Origin: an uncultured Bacteroidales bacterium | GTDB taxonomy: Bacteria; Bacteroidota; Bacteroidia; Bacteroidales; Paludibacteraceae | DNA: 34,311 nucleotides | Direction of reading: 5' to 3' | Assembly (NCBI GenBank): GCA_900319645.1 | Contig: ONPG01000023.1 | Location: 1-34,311, forward strand | The notes under the pieces: model-generated | What the model was told of the DNA's origin: nothing | The model's database searches: none | What the model saw: only the letters and a program-made list of their open reading frames with translations | Part shown: piece after piece, positions 25,118 to 32,120 of the stretch | Numbering within the stretch: position 1 is the stretch's first letter | Layout of the letters: every line of letters begins with the position of its first letter | Program-made: the position numbers and the translations under genes

Positions 25118-25132
25118 CAGCGAAAATCAGAA

Positions 25133-25396
25133 ATGTACGCATTATCCCTGATTGAAAACTGCTCTATGTCAGAAAATACAGTAAAAGAAAAATTAAGAGA
25201 AATTTTAGCCGAAGTTAATTACGGTCAAATTTGTTTACAATATTTTCACAAGTCCCCATCTTGGTTATATAATAAGATTAACCGTAATATGGTGGACGGA
25301 AAACCTGCGGAATTGACTCCTGACGAAATTCTCATACTCAAAGGTGCATTATGTGATTTATCCAACCGTATAAGAAAAGTGGCAGACACGCTATAA
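25133..25396 (+). CDS. DUF5053 family small protein
   Basis: 87 residues from the ATG at 25133, or 76 from the ATG at 25166 (MSENTVKEKLREILAEV). The promoter lies at 25082-25117, so the longer frame opening at 25052 is not used. The segment YFHKSPSWLYNKINRNMVDG, with GKPAELTPDEILILKGAL, is the recognisable core of DUF5053, a helical, HTH-like family of Bacteroidota mobile and phage-derived regions. Binding to DNA or RNA is plausible. It sits directly behind the WYL regulator under the shared palindrome promoter. Confidence 0.7.
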   Translation: MYALSLIENCSMSENTVKEKLREILAEVNYGQICLQYFHKSPSWLYNKINRNMVDGKPAELTPDEILILKGALCDLSNRIRKVADTL

Positions 25397-25474
25397 AAGT
25401 CTATACCACACAAACAACGGCTTTCTTTGAAACGCTAACGCATATAGTGAAATAAAAAGAATAGTTTATTAAAA

Positions 25475-26629
25475 ATGGATAAGCAATTAGCTAAAGAATA
25501 TAGTAAGACTTCATGGAAAAATAAGCGTGAATACATATTGAAAAGAGATCAATATACATGCCAAATTTGCGGAAGGACTGAACAAAATGGTGTTACATTA
25601 CAAGTACACCATCTAATCTATTTGGCTAATTGTAAACCATGGGAATATCCCGATTATGCGTATATTACTCTTTGCTCCGGTTGTCATGCATCAGAGCATG
25701 GACATAAAATCCCCACATCTGGCTGGATTTATGACAACGAGTATGATTATGGAGATTACGGTGCAGAACAATGCCAATTGTGCGGGGCGGATCTGAGATA
25801 TGTGCATGTATTACACCATCCAAACTGGGGGAATATTATGGTGGGATGTGAATGTGAAAATAAACTATTGAATGGGGATAACACGGCAACAGAACGCAAA
25901 AAAGAAAGAGAAAAATATGCAGAAAAGCTCAAGCGATTCATCAATTCCCCTTTATGGAAACACAAAAAGAATGGTTATTTTTACAAAAAGGATGGTGTCA
26001 TTGTGCGTATATGGGATAATGATAAATATCATTCTATTACATATCAATATATAGACGACACACAAACATATCGGATAAAAGGTTTCTTTCATTCCTTAGT
26101 AGAAGCCAAATACCGCGCTTTTGAAATATTTTATGCACCGGAAATTCACGAGAGTAAATCTTATCCTAAAGATGAGATCCTTGTATGTCAACAACCAACT
26201 AACCTCTCGGATCGCAGGTGTCTGATTAAAAATATATGCGCTCAAATTATTATAAAGGAAAAGAAATTAATTTTACCCCCTTATAACCTAATAAAATCGC
26301 ATATTGTTCAATTTGTTGTTGTGAGAAACCACCAACAAAATGATAGTCTTAATTATGACTTGTATGCATCTTTGATAAGCAAAAGTGATAATAAGATTTA
26401 TGACTTCTATATTAGATTTGTATTTGGGGATACATTACGAGAACAGGAAATTTTATACATAAAAGAAAAGAATATTCAATATATATGCGTAGATTGCTCT
26501 GATTTATTAGACGAGAGAGAAATCTCTATGGAAATAATACACAAATTTTTATACGACAATCAAAATATCCATTCACAGTGGATACATTCTCCAATATACG
26601 ATGCCTACTCTTCGAAAGAGAGCAAATAA
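25475..26629 (+). CDS. HNH endonuclease with extra Cys cluster and CoiA-like C-terminus
   Basis: 384 residues. The HNH core is N-terminal: CQIC (29-32), LQVHH (43-47) and LCSGCH (66-71). A second cysteine group (CQLC about 100-103, then CEC about 125-127) suggests an added zinc site. The last 120 residues end in IQYICVDCSDLLDEREISME and WIHSPIYD; the pattern of a beta strand ending in an acidic residue and a closing W-I-x-x-P is like the CoiA-type nuclease-fold domains seen in some Bacteroidales proteins, but without an obvious active site. The gene is AT-rich, with no close promoter apart from the DUF5053 one. A role as stand-alone nuclease or defence effector is inference. Confidence 0.7.
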   Translation: MDKQLAKEYSKTSWKNKREYILKRDQYTCQICGRTEQNGVTLQVHHLIYLANCKPWEYPDYAYITLCSGCHASEHGHKIPTSGWIYDNEYDYGDYGAEQCQLCGADLRYVHVLHHPNWGNIMVGCECENKLLNGDNTATERKKEREKYAEKLKRFINSPLWKHKKNGYFYKKDGVIVRIWDNDKYHSITYQYIDDTQTYRIKGFFHSLVEAKYRAFEIFYAPEIHESKSYPKDEILVCQQPTNLSDRRCLIKNICAQIIIKEKKLILPPYNLIKSHIVQFVVVRNHQQNDSLNYDLYASLISKSDNKIYDFYIRFVFGDTLREQEILYIKEKNIQYICVDCSDLLDEREISMEIIHKFLYDNQNIHSQWIHSPIYDAYSSKESK

Positions 26630-26679
26630 TAGCTTTGCTAAATCTCTTTTTTTTGCACTTTTTTTCATTTTTCTATTCT

Positions 26680-26718
26680 AACTCCCAGCATTTGGGAGTT
26701 TTTTGTTGTACCTTTGCG
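26680..26718 (+). promoter_or_regulatory. Palindromic-operator promoter, copy 3
   Basis: AACTCCCA-GCATT-TGGGAGTT (26680-26700) is a perfect 8-bp inverted repeat over the -33 position. TACCTTTG at 26711-26718 is the -7 element. It drives the gene at 26778. A five-codon ORF (26743-26760) lies in the leader. Confidence 0.65.
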
Positions 26719-26777
26719 GCTAAATTGCCGTAATAGACAAAAAATGATAGTAATGACGTAGAAAACGACGCACATAT

Positions 26778-27845
26778 ATGGACGAGGAATATCGACATCC
26801 TGAGCTTTCGAGGCGGCAGGTTGCGCTCTTTGAGCGTAACCCTGTTTGTGCGTTGTGTTTTCGCGTGTGTTTGGATTTATGCGAGGAATACGGCGGGATA
26901 CGGTTTGACCTGTTAGAGAGTATCGTGGCTGCGGATGAGTTATGCGGGCAGATAATTCAAAATGCATGGTCATTGGATGGTGTTGAGCATTACTTCGATA
27001 TGGTCAATAACCGCCTTGGGCACTCAAAACCTGCTATCGCTTGCACCTTTGCCACCGTTTGCGTTACACTCACATGTATGGATAACTTGCCGGAGCCGGT
27101 TTATCAATTGGCGCATGATATGCGCGGGCTGATAATCGGTGAGGGGAACGATCTTTATGATTCATTGAGGCAATCCGCTTATCGGCAGGACATTGTGATT
27201 GACGCTACGGCATATGGAGAGCCACCGCCGGAGCCATCTCTTGTGCGCGAGAATGAGCAATTGCGGTTGCGTACCATAGAATTAGAAAATGAAATAAAAG
27301 TAAAGAATGAACGAATAAACGAACTAACGAATGAACGTATGAAAGAAGCACCGACGATTAACAATTACGGCACGCTTACGTATATAGCGGAGCAGAACAA
27401 TGACATTCACGACAATCAGAACGTGTATGTCGGGAATGAAGGTTTAGCGAGTGAACGTTTACCGAAGGAGCGAGTTAACGATTTAGGGAACGAGCGAATG
27501 AAGAAACTATTCTGCAACGCGTACGGGGACGAAGATACGCAGCGTACCGATGAAGAAAAGCAACGTGTACAACGGTATATCGCCGACCATAATCTGGGTA
27601 ATCGGCAATTGGATAGTGCGCGCGATAATCCGCTGATCCGAATGGCGGTTTGTTTCTGCACCAAGTGGCAAAATCTGCACTATCTCGAAAAGCCGGTTAG
27701 TGCAACGGCTCTATTGCGTTTTCTATCTGATAACTGCGAGATTGAACTGGCGACAGAGCCCAAGCCGATTGCAAATGTCCTTGCCAAAATGCTTAAAGCG
27801 GAAAAGGACAAAGATACTTTCTATGATGTGTGCGACTATTTTTAG
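26778..27845 (+). CDS. Unknown protein with central coiled coil
   Basis: 355 residues; not recognised. The N-terminal 150 residues are helical and contain CALCFRVCLDLCEE and several other cysteines. Residues about 155-190 (ENEQLRLRTIELENEIKVKN) are a coiled coil followed by tandem NER-type repeats (NERINELTNERMKE, later NERMKK). The C-terminal 100 residues (CTKWQNLHYLEKPVSATALL, RFLSDNCEIEL) form a compact helical domain. The gene has its own promoter with the palindrome shared by the WYL-linked promoters. The repeats are encoded by an 8-11 bp microrepeat at 27300-27345. It may be an oligomeric regulator or a defence component. Confidence 0.65.
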   Translation: MDEEYRHPELSRRQVALFERNPVCALCFRVCLDLCEEYGGIRFDLLESIVAADELCGQIIQNAWSLDGVEHYFDMVNNRLGHSKPAIACTFATVCVTLTCMDNLPEPVYQLAHDMRGLIIGEGNDLYDSLRQSAYRQDIVIDATAYGEPPPEPSLVRENEQLRLRTIELENEIKVKNERINELTNERMKEAPTINNYGTLTYIAEQNNDIHDNQNVYVGNEGLASERLPKERVNDLGNERMKKLFCNAYGDEDTQRTDEEKQRVQRYIADHNLGNRQLDSARDNPLIRMAVCFCTKWQNLHYLEKPVSATALLRFLSDNCEIELATEPKPIANVLAKMLKAEKDKDTFYDVCDYF

Positions 27846-27902
27846 TGGCACACATGGACGCACAAGCATTTTTCTTTAATTAAGCTTTAGCCCTTATTTT
27901 TC

Positions 27903-27928
27903 AAGCACTCCAATGGGGTGCTTTTTTT
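27903..27928 (+). terminator. Rho-independent terminator after the coiled-coil gene
   Basis: AAGCACTCC-AAT-GGGGTGCTT with one G-T pair is followed by five more T. It lies about 60 bp past the stop at 27845. Confidence 0.8.
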
Positions 27929-27979
27929 GTGCCTATGTGCGGCACATCGTTGCACATCAGCACACCGTCATAATACCAG

Positions 27980-27987
27980 TACTTTTG
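27980..27987 (+). promoter_or_regulatory. Weak promoter before the HNH gene at 28050
   Basis: TACTTTTG matches the -7 consensus. The -33 position is poor, with the nearest TTGC 30 bp upstream. An inverted repeat, GTGCC-TATGTGC-GGCAC (about 27929-27945), lies before it and may be an operator. Confidence 0.4.
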
Positions 27988-28049
27988 CATCGTTTTTCCC
28001 AATGAACTACCACGTTGGTACTCAGTAACAGGGAGAAACGTGAAGCAAA

Positions 28050-28697
28050 ATGAAGAAACAAAAAATTATTATTGTACAGTACGTACAGAGTTTGATTGAT
28101 CCTAACATCCTCGTTGCGTACACGGCTAACGGCGGTCGAATAGACTTGTATCCGTGTCAAACACCAGAGAAACGCATGACGAAAGGCAAATTGTACACTT
28201 CCGGCGGTGGATTGTTCTTCTCGTTGACCTGCCGTGGGTTGAGGCAAGTGTTTGAAGATTTCACTCCGGCCATGCGCACACCCGGAAAGGGTTGTCACAA
28301 TGCTGTGCGTGGTAATCTCTATCCTCGAATGCGTGCCTATGGCAATATTGTTTGTCATGTACTTGTATGCACCGTTTTCCATGGTCCGCGTCCCACCGTT
28401 CAAGGGGTACGTTATCAGTGCGACCACAAAAACGGCGATGTGATGAACTGGTCTGCTGAAAACCTTGAATGGGTTAGTCCTCGCGAGAACGCATGGCGTG
28501 CGCGTCACGTGCTACATGTGTTGCGGGCAAAAGGGTTTGACCTGTCGGCATGTAGCGGTGCGGACATGGACAAGTGGTTCGCTATCTTCCGAGCGTTGGA
28601 AATGGCAGGCAGGAAGCCCAAAGAACTTCCCTCCGAGGAACTGAAGGAGTTATTCAGTATGTATAACGTCGCGGGAGATTGCTATGAGGGGGAATAG
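28050..28697 (+). CDS. Phage-type HNH endonuclease
   Basis: 215 residues. The HNH_3-type core VRYQCDHKNGDVMNWSAENL followed by EWVSPRENAWRARHVL (residues about 120-155) has the DHKNxD and NLEWV blocks of phage and homing HNH nucleases. The N-terminal 110 residues include RGNLYPRMRAYGNIVCHVLV, the usual lead-in of this family. Such proteins nick or cut DNA and often act as selfish elements in phages and islands. The C-terminal part is helical. The gene is followed directly by the hairpin array at 28699. Confidence 0.82.
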   Translation: MKKQKIIIVQYVQSLIDPNILVAYTANGGRIDLYPCQTPEKRMTKGKLYTSGGGLFFSLTCRGLRQVFEDFTPAMRTPGKGCHNAVRGNLYPRMRAYGNIVCHVLVCTVFHGPRPTVQGVRYQCDHKNGDVMNWSAENLEWVSPRENAWRARHVLHVLRAKGFDLSACSGADMDKWFAIFRALEMAGRKPKELPSEELKELFSMYNVAGDCYEGE

Positions 28698-28698
28698 C

Positions 28699-28990
28699 GG
28701 AGCTGATGCTCCTTGTCGGGGACGTAATCCTCCCGCTCGCGAAAAGAATCGTTCGAGCGTAGCGAGATAAGAATTCACGGGCACAGGACACCGCAGGACG
28801 GTAACTCCGGTAACGGAGGTGCCGGACACAGGACAACGTGAGCACGGAAACCGACATACAATGTCGGGCTAACAGACGAAGGCAGATAACCCGCGGAATA
28901 CCGCGGGGAACAGAACAGTAAAACAACAATGCCGGATACAATCCGGCGACAATAGACAAAGTCATTAACAATGCGGGATAATATCCCGCA
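28699..28990 (+). repeat. Hairpin array A (leader of the 29010 gene)
   Basis: A 312-bp gap with no other gene. Perfect stems: GGAGC/GCTCC (28699), CTCCG/CGGAG (28805), CCGACAT-ACA-ATGTCGG (28851), CCCGCGG-AATA-CCGCGGG (28890), GCCGGAT-ACA-ATCCGGC (28931) and GCGGGAT-AAT-ATCCCGC (28973). The last four start 39-42 bp apart and are followed by GACGAA, CAGAAC, GACAAA and GACAGA linkers. The stems differ while geometry is kept. The block 28803-28838 matches 30956-30991 in array B with two mismatches. Confidence 0.75.
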
Positions 28991-29009
28991 CAATAAACAT
29001 AGACAGATT

Positions 29010-29456
29010 ATGAAAGCAATAGAAATGAACCAAGCCCTCATGGAGGCAATCAAGACAACAGAAGTATTAGGTGCCAGCGCACTCGAAGAGACACGCGCAT
29101 TGCGGCAGTTGGTGGCATCGGCTACCGCTCGTATCGAGGAGCTGCAAACAGCGGCGGTGGAGGACGCAAAAACCTGCGCCATCGAGCAGAACGGAGAGGA
29201 GAAAGGGAAATTCCTCTTTGACGGACACCACTATGAGTTACGACGCGCAGAGACCTTCGATTTCGTCGGCAAGCCGCAGAAATACACGATGGCAGAGGGT
29301 GTGGCTTTTAGGCAGAAGACAGCAGAACAGCAAGTGCTCAAAGCGAAATCGGCAGCGATCACCAAGATCCTCAAAACCCTCCGCGACAACTTCCCCTTGA
29401 CCCACCCCAACATCGCCCCGGATAGCGTGGATTATACGGTAGTGTGCGTGGATTAA
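29010..29456 (+). CDS. Unknown island protein
   Basis: 148 residues from MKAIEMNQALMEAIKTTEVL; the earlier ATG at 28971 lies inside a hairpin and is unlikely. The N-terminal 60 residues are a helical, probably coiled-coil segment (LGASALEETRALRQLVASAT). A compact C-terminal domain follows (FLFDGHHYELRRAETFDFVG, then EGVAFRQKTAEQQVLKAKSA). No family is recognised. The protein is not membrane-bound or exported. It opens the run of small co-directional genes up to 30758 and its transcript would carry the hairpin array as 5' leader. Confidence 0.6.
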   Translation: MKAIEMNQALMEAIKTTEVLGASALEETRALRQLVASATARIEELQTAAVEDAKTCAIEQNGEEKGKFLFDGHHYELRRAETFDFVGKPQKYTMAEGVAFRQKTAEQQVLKAKSAAITKILKTLRDNFPLTHPNIAPDSVDYTVVCVD

Positions 29457-29458
29457 AG

Positions 29459-29477
29459 CGGACGATGGCATCGTCCG
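29459..29477. repeat. Hairpin between 29010 and 29491 genes
   Basis: CGGACGAT-GGC-ATCGTCCG, a perfect 8-bp stem with a three-base loop closed AT/AT. It is followed by TATTGACAG, as in the leader hairpins, directly before the ATG at 29491. Confidence 0.7.
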
Positions 29478-29490
29478 GATATATTGACAG

Positions 29491-29628
29491 ATGCCGAAAA
29501 AGAACAAAAAGAAGAAAAGACAAGCCGCCGCCCGATCCGCCAATCTTGGCGGATACAAAAGCGGGCAGCGGATACAAAAGCGGGCGGCGGCAAAAAGACA
29601 AAAAGAAAAGAAGCAAAAGAAAAATTAA
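29491..29628 (+). CDS. Small, very basic protein containing a palindrome repeat
   Basis: 45 residues: MPKKNKKKKRQAAARSANLG then GYKSGQRIQKRAAAKRQKEK and KQKKN. About half is Lys/Arg, so nucleic-acid binding is possible. The middle (RSANLGGYK) is encoded by the palindrome ATCCGCCAATCTTGGCGGAT followed by ACA, a repeat found at three other places in non-coding parts of the island. A CGGATACAAAAGCGGGC direct repeat follows. It may be a real small gene that took up the repeat in frame, or a non-coding stretch that happens to be open. Confidence 0.4.
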   Translation: MPKKNKKKKRQAAARSANLGGYKSGQRIQKRAAAKRQKEKKQKKN

Positions 29629-29630
29629 AA

Positions 29631-29789
29631 ATGTTTCAGTCCTCTTGTATGTCTGTCCCCTCGCGCGTGCTACGGTTTGATACGATTCGCGACCTTGTCG
29701 CTCATGGGAATCTGCGCCGTGCACTCGCTCTCCCCACCGCAAACACTATGTTGGTTTACGTTGGGGACCCCAACAAGGAAAGGATATAA
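29631..29789 (+). CDS. Possible small protein
   Basis: 52 residues: MFQSSCMSVPSRVLRFDTIR, DLVAHGNLRRALALPTANTM, then LVYVGDPNKERI. It starts three bases after the stop of the basic small ORF, as expected in a tight run of genes. Its composition is protein-like, but no family is recognised. GTTGGG-GAC-CCCAAC (29760-29774) near its end is a further short hairpin. It could be non-coding. Confidence 0.35.
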   Translation: MFQSSCMSVPSRVLRFDTIRDLVAHGNLRRALALPTANTMLVYVGDPNKERI

Positions 29790-29832
29790 AAAGACAGACA
29801 TACAGGGGACGAGACAATTAAAAAACTTTATT

Positions 29833-30156
29833 ATGGACTTAAAAACGGACTTTGAAACCTATTGGGCGTTGTTTAAGCCGGACGTGCAGTTTGAGAACCG
29901 CAGAGACGCAACCCAAATCGAATGGGATGCCTGTCCGCCGGACAAAAAACAAGCCATCATCGCTTGGTTACGCAAACACGGCGCGTACAAAGGGCGCAAC
30001 CCGTATTTCTTCATTCAGGATTTTCGGGTCTGGCAGCCCAAACAGCAAGTGCTATCCTACGCTGCCTATTACGCCAAATATGGTACGACGCTGGAGCGGG
30101 ACGGATGGAAAATGGCGAATCCGACAGGACAGCAAGTTATTTACGTTAAAAACTAA
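29833..30156 (+). CDS. Unknown small island protein
   Basis: 107 residues from MDLKTDFETYWALFKPDVQF at 29833, with an AT-rich start region. The core EWDACPPDKKQAIIAWLRKH and GRNPYFFIQDFRVWQPKQQV is helical and aromatic-rich. No known family is recognised, although small proteins with an NPYFFIQDF-like block are familiar from phage-like regions of this phylum. The stop is six bases before the next gene, so the two are co-transcribed. Confidence 0.55.
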   Translation: MDLKTDFETYWALFKPDVQFENRRDATQIEWDACPPDKKQAIIAWLRKHGAYKGRNPYFFIQDFRVWQPKQQVLSYAAYYAKYGTTLERDGWKMANPTGQQVIYVKN

Positions 30157-30162
30157 AATGCT

Positions 30163-30495
30163 ATGGCACAAGTGATTCAAATAAAAACAGCAGGCGGAGC
30201 GGGAATAATGCTTCGCGGCAAGTTGGGAAACCAGATTTTCCAAGTACGGAACGGCAAGCAGATTGTGATGCAGATGCCACGGAAAAGGACATCGCCACCG
30301 AGCGAGGCTGAATTGGCGAGACGGACACAGTTTGCAGAAGTGCAGGCGGAGTTGGCGGGACTGACCTACGAAAAATGGGAGATGTTTCGCGAAGCTTGGA
30401 AAGCAGCAGGGTATAAGTTCCAAGGGAAGCAGTATTTCACACTGAGAGGGTTTGTTTGCGCGATGCTTTGGGCAGAAAGGAAAGGAGGCAAATGA
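30163..30495 (+). CDS. Member 1 of an unrecognised three-gene family
   Basis: 110 residues. Shared blocks with the products at 31174 and 31603: an N-terminal GK(L/I) turn (IMLRGKLGNQIFQVRNGKQI), a middle RTSPPSEAELARRTQFAEVQ (compare RTTPITPAEQ...KFSTV at 31603) and a C-terminal FTLRGFVCAMLWAE (compare KTLRGYVIAKEYEK and TTFNGWLFAKGWEN). No signal peptide or membrane span. The function is unknown; the size and repeated presence suggest a small structural or nucleic-acid-binding protein. It overlaps the next gene by four bases. Confidence 0.6.
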   Translation: MAQVIQIKTAGGAGIMLRGKLGNQIFQVRNGKQIVMQMPRKRTSPPSEAELARRTQFAEVQAELAGLTYEKWEMFREAWKAAGYKFQGKQYFTLRGFVCAMLWAERKGGK

Positions 30496-30758
30496 TGGAT
30501 TATCCTTTATATGATGTACCTTATTTGGTACGAGACCCGAATGATTTTCGGATGTCTGCAAAACGGCATCAGATAGAAGTACGGAATCAGGCGGTGGTGG
30601 ATGATTACTTTGTGGCACGGGACAAGGGCTCCAATGCCCACGATGCCCGCCAAATAACCGCCACCAAACACGAAATGTCACCCAGACAAGTATATGGTTG
30701 TCTCGTTTGGTACTTCCAAGAAGCCAAAAGAAGACACATCGTGATTCCGGATTTGTAA
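30492..30758 (+). CDS. Unknown small protein, HTH-like C-terminus
   Basis: 88 residues from MMDYPLYDVPYLVRDPNDFR at 30492, overlapping the preceding stop (ATGA). The C-terminal half (ARQITATKHEMSPRQVYGCL followed by VWYFQEAKRR) has the look of a helix-turn-helix. It closes the run of genes that starts at 29010; a new promoter follows at 30771. No family is recognised. DNA binding is only a suggestion from the helical pattern and basic C-terminus. Confidence 0.5.
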   Translation: MMDYPLYDVPYLVRDPNDFRMSAKRHQIEVRNQAVVDDYFVARDKGSNAHDARQITATKHEMSPRQVYGCLVWYFQEAKRRHIVIPDL

Positions 30759-30770
30759 AAAAATCACATT

Positions 30771-30805
30771 TTTGGAACACATTGTTTAATCAGACACTAT
30801 CTTTG
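30771..30805 (+). promoter_or_regulatory. Promoter of the second small-gene block
   Basis: TTTGG at 30771 and TATCTTTG at 30798-30805. The leader from here to the 31174 start is about 360 nt and carries hairpin array B. Confidence 0.6.
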
Positions 30806-30919
30806 CACCGGATTTTGAGAGTAGCAATCGTTTGAGCGGTAGGCGAAATTAGAAGTCCGGTGTTTTTGATGTCGTTATCGTCCCGTATGTCTCCCGTAAG
30901 CGAGTCGTGTTTTGCAGGG

Positions 30920-31154
30920 CACGGAAATCGCGGGCACAGAACAACGAAAAGCGGGAACTCCGGCAACGGAGGTGCCGGACACAGGACACCGAGGGAGCAA
31001 AGCCGGATACTATCCGGCAAAATGGACGAAGCAGGAAGCGGGATAACATCCCGCTAAGAATATAGACAGACGCCGGAGAACATAGACAAAAGCCCGCATT
31101 TAATGCGGGGGAATAAACATACATTATTAATCCATCCGCCATGCATAGGCGGAT
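30920..31154 (+). repeat. Hairpin array B
   Basis: A 415-bp gap (30759-31173) with no credible gene. Stems: CTCCG/CGGAG (30958), GCCGGAT-ACT-ATCCGGC (31002), AGCGGGAT-AAC-ATCCCGCT (31037), CCCGCAT-TTA-ATGCGGG (31093) and ATCCGCC...GGCGGAT (31134-31154). GACGAAG and AGACAGA linkers follow them. The part from CACGGAAATCGCG (30920-30946) recurs at 32595-32621 with three changes, and 30956-30991 recurs in array A. Confidence 0.75.
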
Positions 31155-31173
31155 ACAAAAACAAATCTTAACT

Positions 31174-31426
31174 ATGAGTAAAATCAATTTGGAAGCGCCG
31201 TTTACGGCATTTCGAGGCAAGATTTGCAAGCACTCGAAAATCATCTTCGCACAACGCGGAGACACCCAGTACACCTCGCAGATTTGCAACGGCGGTAAGC
31301 AATGCGAACGCGGCTTTGGCGGACGCTACGCAGAAGGCTGCGTATGAGACTGCGTTCAAAGCGCAGAACAAGTACAAGACCTTGCGCGGGTATGTTATCG
31401 CGAAAGAGTACGAGAAGCTGGCGTAA
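31174..31426 (+). pseudogene. Member 2 of the three-gene family, frameshifted
   Basis: Starts MSKINLEAPFTAFRGKICKH and reads to YTSQIC in one frame, then hits TGA at 31345-31347. The +1 frame carries the expected rest: FATAVSNANAALADATQKAA, YETAFKAQNKYKTLRGYVIA, KEYEKLA, ending at 31424-31426. The two parts match the N- and C-terminal blocks of the 30163 and 31603 products. The length of 253 bp is one base over a multiple of three. A repeated GATTTGCAA at 31221 and 31281 lies at the probable slip or deletion point. Either a true pseudogene, a programmed shift or a sequence error. Confidence 0.65.
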
Positions 31427-31434
31427 GCCACTCT

Positions 31435-31553
31435 CGGCTCTAATGAGCCGATGTCGGGATTCAATCCCGACGCAATGAACGAAGAAAGGCTCTGCGGAAT
31501 ACCGCAGAGAACAGAACAAACATTATTAACCAGATCGCCCAAGCTTGGTCGAT
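31435..31553 (+). repeat. Hairpin array between family members 2 and 3
   Basis: CGGCTC-TAAT-GAGCCG (31435), GTCGGGAT-TCA-ATCCCGAC (31453), CTCTGCGG-AATA-CCGCAGAG (31490) and ATCG-C-CCAAGCTTGG-T-CGAT (31534-31553, followed by ACA). GAACGAAG and CAGAAC linkers lie between them. The third closely resembles CCCGCGG-AATA-CCGCGGG at 28890 with paired stem changes. Confidence 0.75.
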
Positions 31554-31602
31554 ACAATAGTAGAGACCAAGGAGGCGGTCACAAACCTAAACCTTAACTA
31601 TT

Positions 31603-31962
31603 ATGGGAAAAGTAACATTTGAAGACCCGGTACATCACATCTCGGGCAAAATCAGTAAAAAGTATCGCACGACCTACAACTACCGCAAGGCGAGCGAACG
31701 GAAATTCACCAGTGTTCGCGGCGAGCGCACCACGCCTATCACGCCGGCAGAACAGATCATCCAGGGTAAGTTCTCCACCGTACGGGCAGCAGCACTCGTG
31801 AGAAGTCGTGACCTGGCGCACCTGACCGCCGACCAGGCACGCTGGGCAGCCGCCCGCAAAGCCGGAGACCCGCACACCACCTTCAACGGATGGCTCTTCG
31901 CCAAAGGATGGGAGAACTACGACGAGGAAAGCGGAACGGTTATATGGCCGGATTTGCTCTAA
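31603..31962 (+). CDS. Member 3 of the three-gene family
   Basis: 119 residues starting MGKVTFEDPVHHISGKISKK with a good AT-rich start (TTAACTATT before ATG). The blocks RGERTTPITPAEQIIQGKFS and NGWLFAKGWENY correspond to those of the 30163 and 31174 products; a predicted helix in between (TADQARWAAARKAG) replaces the TYEKWEMFREAWKAAG of member 1. No known domain. Its coding part is GC-richer than member 1. The stop is seven bases before the four-arm structure at 31969. Confidence 0.6.
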   Translation: MGKVTFEDPVHHISGKISKKYRTTYNYRKASERKFTSVRGERTTPITPAEQIIQGKFSTVRAAALVRSRDLAHLTADQARWAAARKAGDPHTTFNGWLFAKGWENYDEESGTVIWPDLL

Positions 31963-31968
31963 GCGCAG

Positions 31969-32071
31969 CGGTCGGGATAGCACCTCTTCGGAGACCGCGC
32001 GTCCCAGACGCGCCCTCCCGTCCGCGCCCCCTGCGCGGAAGCCACGGTCCCGAAGGGGTCTAGCCCGACCG
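31969..32071 (+). ncRNA. GC-rich four-arm structured element (candidate RNA)
   Basis: CGGTCGGG (31969-31976) pairs with CCCGACCG (32064-32071). Inside lie four possible arms: CTC-TTCG-GAG, GCGCGT-CCCAG-ACGCGC, CCGCGC-CCCCT-GCGCGG and CCC-GAA-GGG. This is more regular than expected for a spacer. It is not a tRNA (no anticodon or T-arm pattern) and no T-run follows. It may be a structured 3' element of the 31603 mRNA or a recombination site. Confidence 0.45.
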
Positions 32072-32120
32072 AGTGAATGCAGTTAGACAAAAGACAATGG
32101 ACAAAGGACAAAGGACTAAT

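Noticed and set aside
25052-25132. N-terminal extension of the DUF5053 protein
   Set aside because: It would be encoded by the palindromic promoter itself.
28851-28990. CRISPR array because of regular 39-42 bp spacing
   Set aside because: The units are hairpins with different stems; there is no identical repeat and no cas gene.
28971-29009. Start of the 29010 gene at 28971
   Set aside because: That ATG lies inside a perfect hairpin of the array, while 29010 has the AT-rich start region usual here.
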